DNA from: Microthrixaceae bacterium
GTDB lineage: Bacteria > Actinomycetota > Acidimicrobiia > Acidimicrobiales > Acidimicrobilacustridaceae
DNA length: 32,089 nucleotides
Direction: 5' to 3'
Assembly: GCA_947449015.1 (NCBI GenBank)
Contig: CANFQA010000002.1
Location: 77,855-109,943 of the forward strand
Shown here: positions 17,751 through 26,420 of the stretch, piece by piece
How the letters are laid out: each line of letters opens with the position of its first letter
Numbering within the stretch: the first letter of the stretch is position 1
Position numbers and translations under genes: made by a program
The notes under the pieces: generated by a model
What the model was told of the DNA's origin: nothing
The model's database searches: none
Seen by the model: only the letters and a program-made list of their open reading frames with translations

Positions 17751-19009
17751 TGAACACCCCCGACCTCATCGAAGCCCTGCAGGCGCTCGCCGCCGATAAG
17801 GGCATCTCGATCGACACGCTTTTCGGCGCGCTCGCCGATGCGTTCGAGTCGGCCTATAAGCGCCTTCCCAACTCGCAGGAGTACGCCTGGGTCATCATCG
17901 ACCCTGACTCCGGCGATGTTCGGGTTATGGCTCAGGCTCTCGACGACGATGGCATCCCGATGGGTGAGGAGTTCGACGTCACCCCGCCGCCCGAGGTGTG
18001 GGGACGCGTTGCCGCCCAGACGATGAAGCAGGTCATGAACCAGCGCATCCGTGAGGCCGAGCGCGAGATGAAGTACGAGGAGTACGCCGGCCGCGAAGGC
18101 GACATCGTCACCGGCATCATTCAGCAGACCGATGCCCGGTACACGCTGCTCGACCTTGGTCGGGTCGAAGCGCTCATGCCTCAGGCTGAGCAGGTTCCCT
18201 ACGAGCGTCCCGAGCCCGGTGCGCGCGTGAAGGCCTACATCGTTGAGGTCCGCAAGACCGCCAAGGGCCCCCAGATCGTCACCAGTCGCACCCATCCCGG
18301 TCTCATCAAGCGTCTGTTCGAGCTCGAAGTTCCCGAGATCGCCGATGGCATCGTCGAAATCAAGGCCTGTGCCCGTGAACCAGGGGCTCGCACCAAGATT
18401 GCCGTGCTCTCCAATGATTCCAACGTCGATCCCGTTGGCGCCTGCGTGGGCGCTCGCGGTGCCCGCGTGCGCATGGTGGTCAACGAACTGCGTGGCGAGA
18501 AGATCGATATCGTGCCGTTCTCTGATGAACCGGCGGATTTCGTCATGAAGGCGCTGTCGCCGGCCAAGGTCAAAGAGGTGCGTATCCACGAGGACACCGG
18601 CACCGCCGAGGTCATCGTTCCCGATTACCAGTTGTCTCTGGCCATCGGCAAGGAGGGCCAGAACGCCCGTCTCGCCGCCCGGCTCACCGGTTGGCGCGTC
18701 GACATCAAGAGTGAGACGCAGCTCGCCGAAGAAGAGGCCTACGCCAATCAGGACTGGGCCGAAGGCGAGTGGATTGTCGATGCCGAGACTGGCGAACAGG
18801 TCTGGCAGCCCGCTGAGGGTGGCGAGGCCATGTCAGCAGAGGCCTATGTGCAGGCCGCTGAGGAGGAAGCTGCCGAAGAGGCCGCAACTGACTCCGCTCC
18901 AGCTGCCGATGCCGACCCCAAAGTTGAAGCTGAACCCGAAGCCGAACCTGAGGAGGCTGCGGTCGATACCGATACCGTTGCCACCGAATCGGGCGAGGGC
19001 GACCAGTAG
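17750..19009 (+). CDS. nusA: transcription termination/antitermination factor NusA
   Basis: NusA (419 residues) binds RNA polymerase and nascent RNA to control pausing, termination and antitermination. The RNAP-binding N-terminal domain (about 1-110) starts [20 protein letters not shown]. An S1 domain (about 113-185) and two KH domains (about 190-335; [18 protein letters not shown] and [19 protein letters not shown]) follow. The remaining 75 residues or so are acidic and Ala/Glu-rich. The ATG at 17750 overlaps the rimP stop; a GTG just before it (17747) is also possible. The acidic C-terminal repeats of E. coli NusA are absent as domains, as is usual in actinobacteria. Confidence 0.96.
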   Translation: MNTPDLIEALQALAADKGISIDTLFGALADAFESAYKRLPNSQEYAWVIIDPDSGDVRVMAQALDDDGIPMGEEFDVTPPPEVWGRVAAQTMKQVMNQRIREAEREMKYEEYAGREGDIVTGIIQQTDARYTLLDLGRVEALMPQAEQVPYERPEPGARVKAYIVEVRKTAKGPQIVTSRTHPGLIKRLFELEVPEIADGIVEIKACAREPGARTKIAVLSNDSNVDPVGACVGARGARVRMVVNELRGEKIDIVPFSDEPADFVMKALSPAKVKEVRIHEDTGTAEVIVPDYQLSLAIGKEGQNARLAARLTGWRVDIKSETQLAEEEAYANQDWAEGEWIVDAETGEQVWQPAEGGEAMSAEAYVQAAEEEAAEEAATDSAPAADADPKVEAEPEAEPEEAAVDTDTVATESGEGDQ

Positions 19010-19031
19010 TACCAGCCAGTACCCGTTCGTG

Positions 19032-19048
19032 CGCGACCGCTGGTCGTG
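19032..19048 (+). other. small hairpin in the nusA-infB gap
   Basis: CGCGACC pairs with GGTCGTG around GCT, with one G-U pair. The 128-bp gap has no reading frame resembling YlxR, the small RNA-binding protein often encoded here. No U-tract follows, so the role is unclear. Confidence 0.3.
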
Positions 19049-19137
19049 CGAGGATTACCACCCATGTCCTGGTTCTCTGGGACAACATCGAAGGCGCCGA
19101 AGGGCGAACCACGATGTCGAGAAGACAGAGGTAGCAG

Positions 19138-22050
19138 TTGCCGTCGAACATCCGTGTCCACGAGCTAGCACGAGAACTTGGGCTCACCAATAAGGAGACC
19201 CTCGACCTCTGTGTCGCGCTCGGGATCGGCGTCAAGACCCACTCGTCGAGTGTGGTCGAGGCGCAGGCCGATCGCGTCCGTCGCAAGGCGGAACGTGAAG
19301 GTCTGATCCGCGATGTCCAGCCCGAGGAGCCCGAGGCCGAGAAGAAGCCGGCCAAGAAGGCCGCCGCCAAGAAGGCTGCAGCCAAGAAGGCCGAGCCTGC
19401 TGCCGACGATGCTGTCGTCGACGCGGCCACCCCAGAGGTTCCGGTGGCGCCCGTCGTTGAAGCGCCCGTCGCCGCCAAGCCTGCAGTTGCCGAGCCTGCA
19501 GTTGCCCCTGAGCCAGCAGTTGCCCCTGAGCCCGCCGCTCCTGCCACCCCTGCTCAGGCCGAGGCGGCACAGACCGAAACTGCACCGGCCGACACCGCTC
19601 CGGCCGAGGCCGCAGCGAGTGCGCCGGCTGCACCCAAACGCGTGATCTCTTCATCCGGAAGCGCTGGACCGGTCCGTCGTGAGGAGCCCGTCGCCCGTCC
19701 GGCCGAGCCTTCTGCCGCCCCGGTCGCTCCTGCGGCTCCGTCGGCTCCTGCCGCTCCAGTCGCTCCGGCAGCGCGCCTCGACGCTCCGGTGCGCCCGCCC
19801 ACTTCAACTTCGGGCAAGCCCATTCCGCCGCCCCCGGGCATGCGTCCTCCCACATCGTCCTCGGGTAAGCCCATTCCGCCGCCGCCCGGAGTTCGTCGCG
19901 ATATGCCTCCCACCGGTCGTCCCGGTGGCCCCGGCGCTCGTCCCGGTGGTGCTGGTGGTCCTGGTGCTCGTCCCGGTGGTCCTGGCGGCCCGCGCCCTGG
20001 TGGAGCACCCAGCGGTCCCGGTGGTCCTGGTGGTCGTCCCGGAGGTGGATTCGGTGGCGGTCCCGGCGGTCCCGGTGGCGGTCCCGGTGGCGGTCCCGGT
20101 GGGCCTGGTGGAGGTCGTCCCGGCGGCGGTGGCCGTCCCGGCGGTGGCCCCGGTGGTCCCCGTCGACCTCAGCGTCGCAAGGGTCGTCGTCGTCGCAGCC
20201 AAGACGAACTGCAGCCCATCGATGCACCGAGTTACACGCCTCGTGAAGCCCCGGTGCCTTTTGGCATGATCGTGGTCGAGCGCGCCACGACTCCGCAGGA
20301 ACTTGGCCCCAAGCTCAATCGCACCGCTGCCGATGTGGTTCGTTTTCTCATGCAGCAGGGCGAGATGGTGACCGCCACGCAGTCGCTAAATGACGACATG
20401 ATCGAGTTGTTCGCCGCCGAAATCGGTGCCGAGATCCGCCTCGTCAATCCCGGCGAGGAGCAGGAGGTCGAACTCCAGAAGCTGCTCATGCTCGACGAGG
20501 ACGTCGATGATGAGACCTACGAGGCTTGGCCGCTGCGCGCGCCGGTCATCACTGTCATGGGTCACGTCGATCACGGCAAGACCAAGTTGCTCGATCAGAT
20601 CCGCAACGCAAACGTCGTTGCCGGTGAAGCCGGTGGCATTACCCAGCACATTGGTGCGTACCAAGCCGAGAAGGATGGCAAGGTCCTCACCTTCCTCGAT
20701 ACACCCGGTCACGAGGCGTTCACCGCCATGCGTGCTCGCGGAGCCGAAGCCACCGACATCGTCATCCTTGTGGTGGCGGCCGACGATGGCGTGATGCCCC
20801 AGACGATCGAGGCGCTGAACCACGCCAAGGCGGCCGAGGTCCCGATCATCGTGGCGGTCAACAAGATCGACCGTGAGAACGCAGACCCCACTCGCGTCAT
20901 GCAGCAACTCTCCGAGTACGGACTCATCCCCGAAGCTTGGGGAGGCGACACCGTGATGGTTGAGGTCTCCGCACTACAGAACCTCGGCATCGATGATCTT
21001 CTCGACAATGTGCTCGTGATCGCCGAGCTCGAGGATCTTCGTGCAACACAGGGCGGTCGCGCCCGCGGAGTCGTGCTCGAATCCAATCTCGATATCGGTC
21101 GTGGCCCAGTTGCCACCATCCTTGTGCAGCACGGCACCCTGCGGGTCGGCGATCCGCTCGTCGCCGGCGCGGCCTGGGGCCGTGTTCGTGCGCTTATTGA
21201 CGACAAGGGCAATCAGATCAAAGAAGCCGGCCCATCAATGCCGGTGCAGGTCCTCGGTCTGTCCGATGTTGCAGTATCCGGTGATCGTTTCGTGGTCGCT
21301 CCTGATGAGAAGACGGCCTCGAAGGTCGCTTCCACCCGTGAGCATTGGCTGCGTGTTGCCTCGATCGGCCGTGAAGCCCACGCCATGAGCGGCGGCGCCA
21401 AGCTTGAGGACATCTTTCAGCAGATCCAAGCTGGTGAGGCGGCAACGCTTAACCTCATCGTCAAAGCCGACGTCACTGGTTCACTTGAGGCACTCACCGA
21501 GAGCCTCAAGAAGCTTGAGCGACCTGAGGTCAAGCTGGCATTTGTGCACCGCGCAGTTGGCGGCATCACGCAGAACGATGTGCAGCTCGCTGCCACCTCG
21601 AACGCCACGATCATTGGTTTCAACGTGCGCCCGGACCGTCAGGCCCGCGAGCTCGCCGATACTGAACGCGTCGAGATCCGCACCTACGAAATCATCTACC
21701 AAGTGCTTGAGGACATCGAGAACGCAATGCTCGGTCTGCTCCAGCCCGTGTACGAAGAGGTCGTCACCGGCGATGCTGAGGTACGCGAGATCTTCCGCGT
21801 TCCCAAGATCGGCGCCATTGCCGGTTGCATGGTCCAGAACGGTCAGATCACCCGCGGCTCCAAGGTCCGGTTCCTGCGTGACGGCACCATCATCTGGAAG
21901 GGCGCTATTTCTTCGCTTCGGCGCTTCAAGGACGATGTCCGCGAAGTGGCCTCCGGCTACGAGTGCGGTATCGGCCTCACGGATTTCCAGGATCTCAAGC
22001 CCGGCGACATCATCGAGACCTACGAGGATCGCGAGATCCCCCGCGTCTGA
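19138..22050 (+). CDS. infB: translation initiation factor IF-2
   Basis: IF-2 (970 residues) places initiator tRNA on the 30S subunit. An N-terminal IF2_N domain (about 2-55, IRVHELARELGLTNKETLDL) is followed by a long Ala/Pro-rich linker, a duplicated 17-residue unit and a Gly/Pro/Arg-rich stretch (about 261-341). A second IF2_N domain is near 378-442. The GTPase domain has G1 GHVDHGKT (475-482), G3 DTPGHE (from 521) and G4 NKID (from 575). Domains II, III and IV complete the C-terminus. The start is a TTG, chosen because AGAGGT precedes it by about 6 nt and the conserved N-terminus begins there. It follows nusA without ylxR between them. Confidence 0.96.
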   Translation: MPSNIRVHELARELGLTNKETLDLCVALGIGVKTHSSSVVEAQADRVRRKAEREGLIRDVQPEEPEAEKKPAKKAAAKKAAAKKAEPAADDAVVDAATPEVPVAPVVEAPVAAKPAVAEPAVAPEPAVAPEPAAPATPAQAEAAQTETAPADTAPAEAAASAPAAPKRVISSSGSAGPVRREEPVARPAEPSAAPVAPAAPSAPAAPVAPAARLDAPVRPPTSTSGKPIPPPPGMRPPTSSSGKPIPPPPGVRRDMPPTGRPGGPGARPGGAGGPGARPGGPGGPRPGGAPSGPGGPGGRPGGGFGGGPGGPGGGPGGGPGGPGGGRPGGGGRPGGGPGGPRRPQRRKGRRRRSQDELQPIDAPSYTPREAPVPFGMIVVERATTPQELGPKLNRTAADVVRFLMQQGEMVTATQSLNDDMIELFAAEIGAEIRLVNPGEEQEVELQKLLMLDEDVDDETYEAWPLRAPVITVMGHVDHGKTKLLDQIRNANVVAGEAGGITQHIGAYQAEKDGKVLTFLDTPGHEAFTAMRARGAEATDIVILVVAADDGVMPQTIEALNHAKAAEVPIIVAVNKIDRENADPTRVMQQLSEYGLIPEAWGGDTVMVEVSALQNLGIDDLLDNVLVIAELEDLRATQGGRARGVVLESNLDIGRGPVATILVQHGTLRVGDPLVAGAAWGRVRALIDDKGNQIKEAGPSMPVQVLGLSDVAVSGDRFVVAPDEKTASKVASTREHWLRVASIGREAHAMSGGAKLEDIFQQIQAGEAATLNLIVKADVTGSLEALTESLKKLERPEVKLAFVHRAVGGITQNDVQLAATSNATIIGFNVRPDRQARELADTERVEIRTYEIIYQVLEDIENAMLGLLQPVYEEVVTGDAEVREIFRVPKIGAIAGCMVQNGQITRGSKVRFLRDGTIIWKGAISSLRRFKDDVREVASGYECGIGLTDFQDLKPGDIIETYEDREIPRV
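19795..19896 (+). repeat. 51-bp tandem duplication inside infB
   Basis: Two adjacent 51-bp units encode PPTSTSGKPIPPPPGMR and PPTSSSGKPIPPPPGVR (IF-2 residues 220-253). They sit in the disordered linker, and copy number may vary between strains. Confidence 0.85.
19918..20160 (+). repeat. Gly/Pro/Arg low-complexity repeat inside infB
   Basis: About 240 bp of degenerate repeats of the kind CCCGGTGGT encode GGP, RPGG and GPGG runs. Gly-rich linkers of this sort are common in actinobacterial IF-2. Confidence 0.85.
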
Positions 22051-22081
22051 GTGCCTCCGGTGGCGCTCTGCCACCGGGCAC
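22051..22081 (+). terminator. strong hairpin between infB and rbfA
   Basis: CCGGTGGC (22057-22064) pairs perfectly with GCCACCGG (22070-22077) around GCTCT. GTGC/GCAC adds a lower stem across a two-base bulge. It begins immediately after the infB stop. No U-tract follows, so it may be an RNA-processing or 3'-end element rather than a full terminator. Confidence 0.5.
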
Positions 22082-22112
22082 CCGACGCAGGCTCTTCGAT
22101 CGGAGGCCATCT

Positions 22113-22499
22113 ATGGCTCGACAACGAAACCACGGCTCACCGCGCCAGTATCCGCGCACGGCTCGCATTAACGAGCTGCTGCGCGAAATCCTCGCCGATG
22201 AACTCGACCATCTCGACGACGACCGTCTGCAACTGCTGACAATCACCTCGGTGTCCATTGAGGGCGATCTTCGTCATGCGGTTGTGTTCTTCGACTCCAT
22301 CCGTGGAGAGGAAGGCGACCCCGAGATCCTTGAGGCTCTTGGCGAACTGCGTTGGCGCCTTCAAGGGGCCATCGGTCGTCAGGCCCGCATGAAGCACACT
22401 CCTGAACTCAGCTTCGAACCTGACCCCGCTATTCGCGCCGGCGCTCGTATCGATTCCCTGCTCGCCGAGTTGCCGCATGCGAGCGACGAAGAGTTGTGA
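22113..22499 (+). CDS. rbfA: ribosome-binding factor A
   Basis: RbfA (128 residues) aids late 30S maturation. The basic N-terminus (MARQRNHGSPRQYPRTARINELLREILADEL) leads into the KH-like core with LTITSVSIEGDLRHAVVFF and the ending LGELRWRLQGAIGRQARMKHTPELSFEPD. CGGAGG lies 6 nt before the ATG at 22113. The frame is open upstream into infB, but that part lacks similarity. The stop overlaps the truB start (GTGA). Confidence 0.95.
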   Translation: MARQRNHGSPRQYPRTARINELLREILADELDHLDDDRLQLLTITSVSIEGDLRHAVVFFDSIRGEEGDPEILEALGELRWRLQGAIGRQARMKHTPELSFEPDPAIRAGARIDSLLAELPHASDEEL

Positions 22500-23419
22500 G
22501 TCGAAAGCGTAACGACGGCCCCGATGGGCTTGTGGTCGTCGATAAAGAGGCTGGGTGGACCTCGCATGATGTCGTCGCGAAATCCCGCGGGTTGTTAGGT
22601 ACGCGCAAGGTCGGACATTCCGGGACACTCGATCCCGATGCCACAGGCATCCTGCTGCTTGGGGTCGGTCGCGTCACCCGCCTGCTGCGCTTCCTTACCG
22701 CGCTGCCCAAGACCTACACCTGCGACATCGTGCTCGGAACTGAGACGAACACGCTTGATGATTCGGGTGAGGTTCTGGCCACCTACGACATGTCGGGGGT
22801 CAGGTTCGAACAGATCGAGTCCGCCGCGAAGAATCTGACCGGCGACATCATGCAGATCCCACCCATGGTGTCGGCCGTCAAGATCGATGGTCGCCGACTT
22901 CATGAACTGGCGCGAGAAGGGATCGAGGTCGAACGGGAGCCACGACCGGTCACGATCCATCGATTCACGGTGACGACCACTGATGATCCACTCGTGGTGC
23001 GGGCCGAGGTCGAATGCTCCTCGGGTACCTATGTCCGCACGCTGGCTGCTGATCTCGGCTCTGCACTGGGCGGGGGAGCGCATCTGCGTGGTCTCCGGCG
23101 CACTGCCATTGGATCATTCCGTTTGAGCGACGCTCGCCCGCTCGCCCAGGTCTCACCCGAGTGCCTGCTCAGCCCGGCCGAAGCGCTGCGCGACTACAGC
23201 TCGATCCTCGTCACCGAGTCCGAACGAATCGACATTGGTCACGGCAAGGTGCTGCCTCGCGACGATCGCTTCTCCGGCAGTGGCCCCTGGGCGATGCTCA
23301 ACGAGTCCGGTGCGCTCCTTGCGGTTTATGCCAGCCATCGCAATGACACCGTGAAACCCGATGTTGTGGTGGCCCCGGTCGAGGGCTCGCCTTCGTCGGT
23401 GGCCTCCAACGAGGGCTAG
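22496..23419 (+). CDS. truB: tRNA pseudouridine(55) synthase
   Basis: TruB (307 residues) makes pseudouridine at position 55 in the T-loop of tRNAs. DGLVVVDKEAGWTSHDVV opens the catalytic domain. The catalytic Asp46 lies in GHSGTLDPDATGILLLG, and the conserved IPPMVSAVKIDGRRLHELAREG follows. The C-terminal part is shorter and less conserved, as expected for actinobacterial TruB. The GTG start overlaps the rbfA stop, which implies coupling. In other actinobacteria a DHH phosphoesterase gene often lies between rbfA and truB; here the two are directly joined. Confidence 0.95.
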   Translation: MSRKRNDGPDGLVVVDKEAGWTSHDVVAKSRGLLGTRKVGHSGTLDPDATGILLLGVGRVTRLLRFLTALPKTYTCDIVLGTETNTLDDSGEVLATYDMSGVRFEQIESAAKNLTGDIMQIPPMVSAVKIDGRRLHELAREGIEVEREPRPVTIHRFTVTTTDDPLVVRAEVECSSGTYVRTLAADLGSALGGGAHLRGLRRTAIGSFRLSDARPLAQVSPECLLSPAEALRDYSSILVTESERIDIGHGKVLPRDDRFSGSGPWAMLNESGALLAVYASHRNDTVKPDVVVAPVEGSPSSVASNEG

Positions 23420-23422
23420 CGT
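23417..23422 (+). promoter_or_regulatory. possible -10 box TAGCGT before ribF
   Basis: TAGCGT includes the TAG stop of truB and lies 11 nt before the ribF ATG. That is a little farther than at the other candidate leaderless genes, and there is no Shine-Dalgarno sequence. Weak support. Confidence 0.25.
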
Positions 23423-23433
23423 TCGCGCTTGTT

Positions 23434-24387
23434 ATGAAGGTGCTCCACGACGACGCGTCGTTTGCCCGCCCCCCTGCGGGAACCGCTGTGACGATCGGAG
23501 CCTTCGACGGCGTTCATCGCGGTCATCGCGCAGTCATCGCCGCTATCGGCGAGGTTGCGAACGCGCAAGGCCTGCAGACCGCGGTGGTTACCTTCGATCG
23601 TCATCCGGCCTCAGTTGTTCGACCCGAGTCCGCACCATTGCTGCTCACCGACCTTGAGCAGAAACTCGAACTACTCGAGGATTGCGAAGTCGACATCGTC
23701 TATGTCGTTCACTTCGATGCCGAGCGGTCCCAGGAACCGGCTGCGGAATTTGTCACCGAAGTACTAAGCGGCCGTCTCGATGCCCGACTGGTCTGCGTTG
23801 GCGAGGACTTCCATTTCGGACGTCATCGCTCAGGCAATGTCGCACTGTTGCGAACCATGGGCGCGGAACTTGGTTTCGATGTCATTGGCCATGAACTCAT
23901 CGGTCTTGATACTTCGGCAACTGACGCCGAGCCGGTGTCATCCACTCGGATTCGACGGGCGCTCGCCGATGGCGATCTCGCTGCAGCCAACGACATGCTC
24001 GGTCGCCCCCATGAGGTGCGCGGTGTGGTTGGTCATGGCGACGCCCGCGCCCGTGAGCTCGGATTCCGCACGGCCAATGTGGCTATTCCCGAGACCATCT
24101 GTCTGCCCTCTGATGGGATCTACGCCGGTTGGTACTTCACTCCCGACGGCGTTCGTCACCCCACTGCTCTTTCGCTGGGTCGACGACCCACGTTCTATGA
24201 GTTCGCCGACACCTCGTTACTCGAGGCGCATCTCATGGATTTCGATGGCGATCTCTACGACCAGCCAGCACGGGTGCAGTTCGTCGAGCATCTGCGCGAT
24301 GAACTGAAGTTCGATTCTGTCGAGGCGCTCATTGCGCAGATGGCGCGTGATGTCGAACGTGCTGCCAGCGTGCTGGCATCGCTCTGA
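23434..24387 (+). CDS. ribF: bifunctional riboflavin kinase/FAD synthetase
   Basis: The 317-residue enzyme turns riboflavin into FMN and then FAD. The N-terminal nucleotidyltransferase domain has VTIGAFDGVHRGHRAVI and the later SSTRIRRALADGDL. The C-terminal riboflavin kinase domain shows GFRTANV (usually PTAN in this motif), DGIYAGW and LGRRPTFYE. The gene ends in TGA directly abutting the TCA of the convergent sulfotransferase gene. The truB-ribF order is conserved in actinobacteria. Confidence 0.95.
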   Translation: MKVLHDDASFARPPAGTAVTIGAFDGVHRGHRAVIAAIGEVANAQGLQTAVVTFDRHPASVVRPESAPLLLTDLEQKLELLEDCEVDIVYVVHFDAERSQEPAAEFVTEVLSGRLDARLVCVGEDFHFGRHRSGNVALLRTMGAELGFDVIGHELIGLDTSATDAEPVSSTRIRRALADGDLAAANDMLGRPHEVRGVVGHGDARARELGFRTANVAIPETICLPSDGIYAGWYFTPDGVRHPTALSLGRRPTFYEFADTSLLEAHLMDFDGDLYDQPARVQFVEHLRDELKFDSVEALIAQMARDVERAASVLASL

Positions 24388-25668
24388 TCACCAAGGTTCG
24401 TCGGGGATTTCAAAGAACTCGCTGTAGGCCCGCATCTGTTCGCGTCGGGCCCTCACGTCGATGCCGAGCTGGTCGACGTCATAGATGACCTTGCCGAACC
24501 GGTCACGCTCATGGGTGGTGCCGTACCCAATGAGCGCAGCCTCTGCAGCGGCATCCATGGATTGACCGGCAAGTTCATAGATGCGACGGATGGTTCCGAT
24601 GTCGTCGGCCATGAACTGATCGAAGCGAACATCGAGTGACTGTTCCGGGCCACCCAGCAGCGCCCGATCGCGCATCGCTGCGTTGAGCATGTCGTCGAGG
24701 CGGTCGGCCCAGTAATTGGAAATGGCAACGGGGTCGACTGGAGCAAGTGATGATCGAGCGGTATAGGACACCATGGTTCCCATCGAGACCATCACGGAGA
24801 TGGGGTCGCGATGGGTGACCAAGAACGTGGCATCGGGGAAGGTAGATGCCAAGGGTCCGAACTGCTCAAGATGCTGCGGCGACTTGAGGATCCAACGGGT
24901 GCCGCCGCGCAGGAACTGGCAGGCCTTGAGCACGGTCTTCATGTACTCATAGTGCGGAGTCTGATCGGTGGACTTGTAGAAGTCCCGCCATGTGGGCATC
25001 GGGGCCATTGTCTCGAACAGCATCGTGGAGAAGTCAATGGCGAGGAGTTGGATCTCCTCATGCACATGTGTGGTGGTCATCTCATGCATCCGCTTGAACT
25101 CGGGTGCGATGGAGTTGATCATCGTGACGCCCATTTCGCAGCGGGCGAGACGCGGGTCGTCTCCAGTACCGGCCAGCGCCGCTTCGGCTGGAACTGGGAT
25201 CGGCTCGATGCTCTCCCAATAAGGCAGCGATCGCAGGGCAGGGTCGCTCGAGATCAGGTTGTGTAGATGGGTAGTGCCGGTGCGGGGGAGCCCAGCAATG
25301 ATGATCGGCGCTTCGATCTCGATGTCGTGGATCTCGGGATGGCGGGCCAGTAGATCGGCAAGCAGAAGGCGGTTCTTCAGTAGCCCCGTGCACAGCCCGG
25401 CAGCTGAGAGCCGGCCGAGCGGGGACAGCGGCGCTTCGGTGTCCAAGCAGCGTAGGAGCAGCTCGAGTCGGCCGATGAAGTCGGAGGGTCCGAAATCCTC
25501 GAGTCCTAGCTCGGCGGAGGCTTGGGTCATCAGGGCGTCGGCGTTGAGCTCGACCATGGCCCCCATGGGTTCCACCGCCGCCAGCATTTCGTTGATTTCC
25601 GGGGTGTACCGGGGCTCCGCGAGGTCATCGAGACGGATTGGTGCTGGTCGCGAGCTGGTTTCGGACAT
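24388..25668 (-). CDS. PAPS-dependent sulfotransferase family protein
   Basis: The 426-residue protein has the sulfotransferase PAPS-binding loop [13 protein letters not shown] (PRTGTT at 128-133) and the 3'-phosphate-binding THRDP (285-289) followed by [18 protein letters not shown] between them is typical of the Sulfotransferase_3-like group. It probably transfers sulfate from PAPS to a small hydroxylated or lipid acceptor, which cannot be named. AGGGGGAA precedes the ATG at 25668; the frame continues upstream to 25773 but lacks similarity. No signal peptide is seen, so it should be cytoplasmic. It lies opposite to its neighbours and interrupts the usual ribF-rpsO neighbourhood, suggesting insertion of an accessory gene. 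Confidence 0.9.
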   Translation of the reverse strand: MSETSSRPAPIRLDDLAEPRYTPEINEMLAAVEPMGAMVELNADALMTQASAELGLEDFGPSDFIGRLELLLRCLDTEAPLSPLGRLSAAGLCTGLLKNRLLLADLLARHPEIHDIEIEAPIIIAGLPRTGTTHLHNLISSDPALRSLPYWESIEPIPVPAEAALAGTGDDPRLARCEMGVTMINSIAPEFKRMHEMTTTHVHEEIQLLAIDFSTMLFETMAPMPTWRDFYKSTDQTPHYEYMKTVLKACQFLRGGTRWILKSPQHLEQFGPLASTFPDATFLVTHRDPISVMVSMGTMVSYTARSSLAPVDPVAISNYWADRLDDMLNAAMRDRALLGGPEQSLDVRFDQFMADDIGTIRRIYELAGQSMDAAAEAALIGYGTTHERDRFGKVIYDVDQLGIDVRARREQMRAYSEFFEIPDEPW

Positions 25669-25696
25669 GGTTCCCCCTGCTATGCAGCCGATCCCC

Positions 25697-25723
25697 CGAT
25701 CGGCCCGTGGTCTGGGCCGATCG
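25697..25723. promoter_or_regulatory. 10-bp perfect inverted repeat, candidate operator
   Basis: CGATCGGCCC and GGGCCGATCG are perfect inverted copies separated by 7 bp, starting 29 bp upstream of the sulfotransferase ATG. The distal arm overlaps the candidate minus-strand -10 box, which is the classic place for a repressor dyad. In RNA the same arms would form a leader hairpin. Confidence 0.5.
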
Positions 25724-25725
25724 TA
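25720..25725 (-). promoter_or_regulatory. candidate -10 box TACGAT for the sulfotransferase gene
   Basis: On the minus strand TACGAT lies about 50 nt before the ATG and overlaps the distal arm of the inverted repeat. No clear -35 element. Confidence 0.3.
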
Positions 25726-25823
25726 GGTCCATACTGGGAACCAGGTTCGCGACGGCGGTGGGTCGCCACCCAAGGCTCGCTGCTTGCTGAGGTCGGGAAT
25801 GGGGGATTTCGAGACCCCCCTGC

Positions 25824-25829
25824 TACCGT
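25824..25829 (+). promoter_or_regulatory. candidate -10 box TACCGT for rpsO
   Basis: TACCGT lies 118 bp before the rpsO ATG. Just upstream a GGGGG/CCCCC dyad (25801-25819) could be a binding site or chance GC. The rest of the 279-bp divergent region shows no other feature. Confidence 0.3.
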
Positions 25830-25947
25830 GTCGGGGTCGGTCGGCCGTCCCGGTCCACCGTCATCCGCCCCCGATCCCGCCAGACCGACACCGTCGGTGC
25901 AGCGGATCATGGAGCCGGGTCCGATACCCAGCACAAAGGAAACACCA

Positions 25948-26226
25948 ATGTCCCCAGAACCCGCAAACCTCCCCCCCAAGGCCGGCACCATCGCCGAGCA
26001 TCGTCTGCATGAGACCGACACCGGTTCTCCTGAGGTGCAGATCGCGTTGCTCACCGATCGGATCAACCACCTGACCGAACACCTCAAGTCGCACAAGAAG
26101 GACCACCACAGCCGTCGTGGCCTTCTTATGCTCGTCGGCCGCCGCCGCCGTCTTCTTGATTACGTCAAGAAGAACGACGTCGAGCGCTACCGCACGATCA
26201 TCGCCAAGCTCGGCCTTCGCCGATAG
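25948..26226 (+). CDS. rpsO: 30S ribosomal protein S15
   Basis: The 92-residue protein contains the S15 signature [22 protein letters not shown], then [27 protein letters not shown]. It binds the central domain of 16S rRNA. AAAGGAAA precedes the ATG at 25948; the open frame further upstream is noncoding leader. A hairpin follows 9 bp after the stop. The rpsO-pnp pairing is widely conserved. Confidence 0.97.
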   Translation: MSPEPANLPPKAGTIAEHRLHETDTGSPEVQIALLTDRINHLTEHLKSHKKDHHSRRGLLMLVGRRRRLLDYVKKNDVERYRTIIAKLGLRR

Positions 26227-26235
26227 CTCAGCACC

Positions 26236-26258
26236 GGGGCGACCAGTTCGGTCGCCCC
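26236..26258 (+). terminator. first hairpin of the rpsO-pnp spacer
   Basis: GGGGCGACC pairs perfectly with GGTCGCCCC around AGTTC, 9 bp after the rpsO stop. No U-tract follows. Confidence 0.55.
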
Positions 26259-26263
26259 ACATC

Positions 26264-26292
26264 GTTCGGGGTCGGAACCGCCGACCCTGAAC
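26264..26292 (+). other. second hairpin of the rpsO-pnp spacer
   Basis: GTTCGGGGTCGG pairs with CCGACCCTGAAC over 12 bp (one G-U pair) around AACCG, only 5 bp after the first hairpin. A stem of this length could be a double-strand-specific RNase site. Confidence 0.5.
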
Positions 26293-26420
26293 ACCACACC
26301 CGGCGACGAGATGTCCTCAGTTGCCGGTGGTGAGTTCCACAGCGCGAGTTGTGTGATTCACCACTGGGAACTGGGTCACCGTCACCGGACGACCGGACCA
26401 CGAGGGTCCGCTCGCACGAT

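Noticed and set aside
19010-19137. Possible ylxR gene or remnant
   Set aside because: No frame shows the YlxR Cys and Arg pattern, and the gap is too short for a whole gene.
19918-20160. CRISPR-like periodicity
   Set aside because: The repeats are in-frame Gly/Pro codons within infB, without constant repeats or unique spacers.
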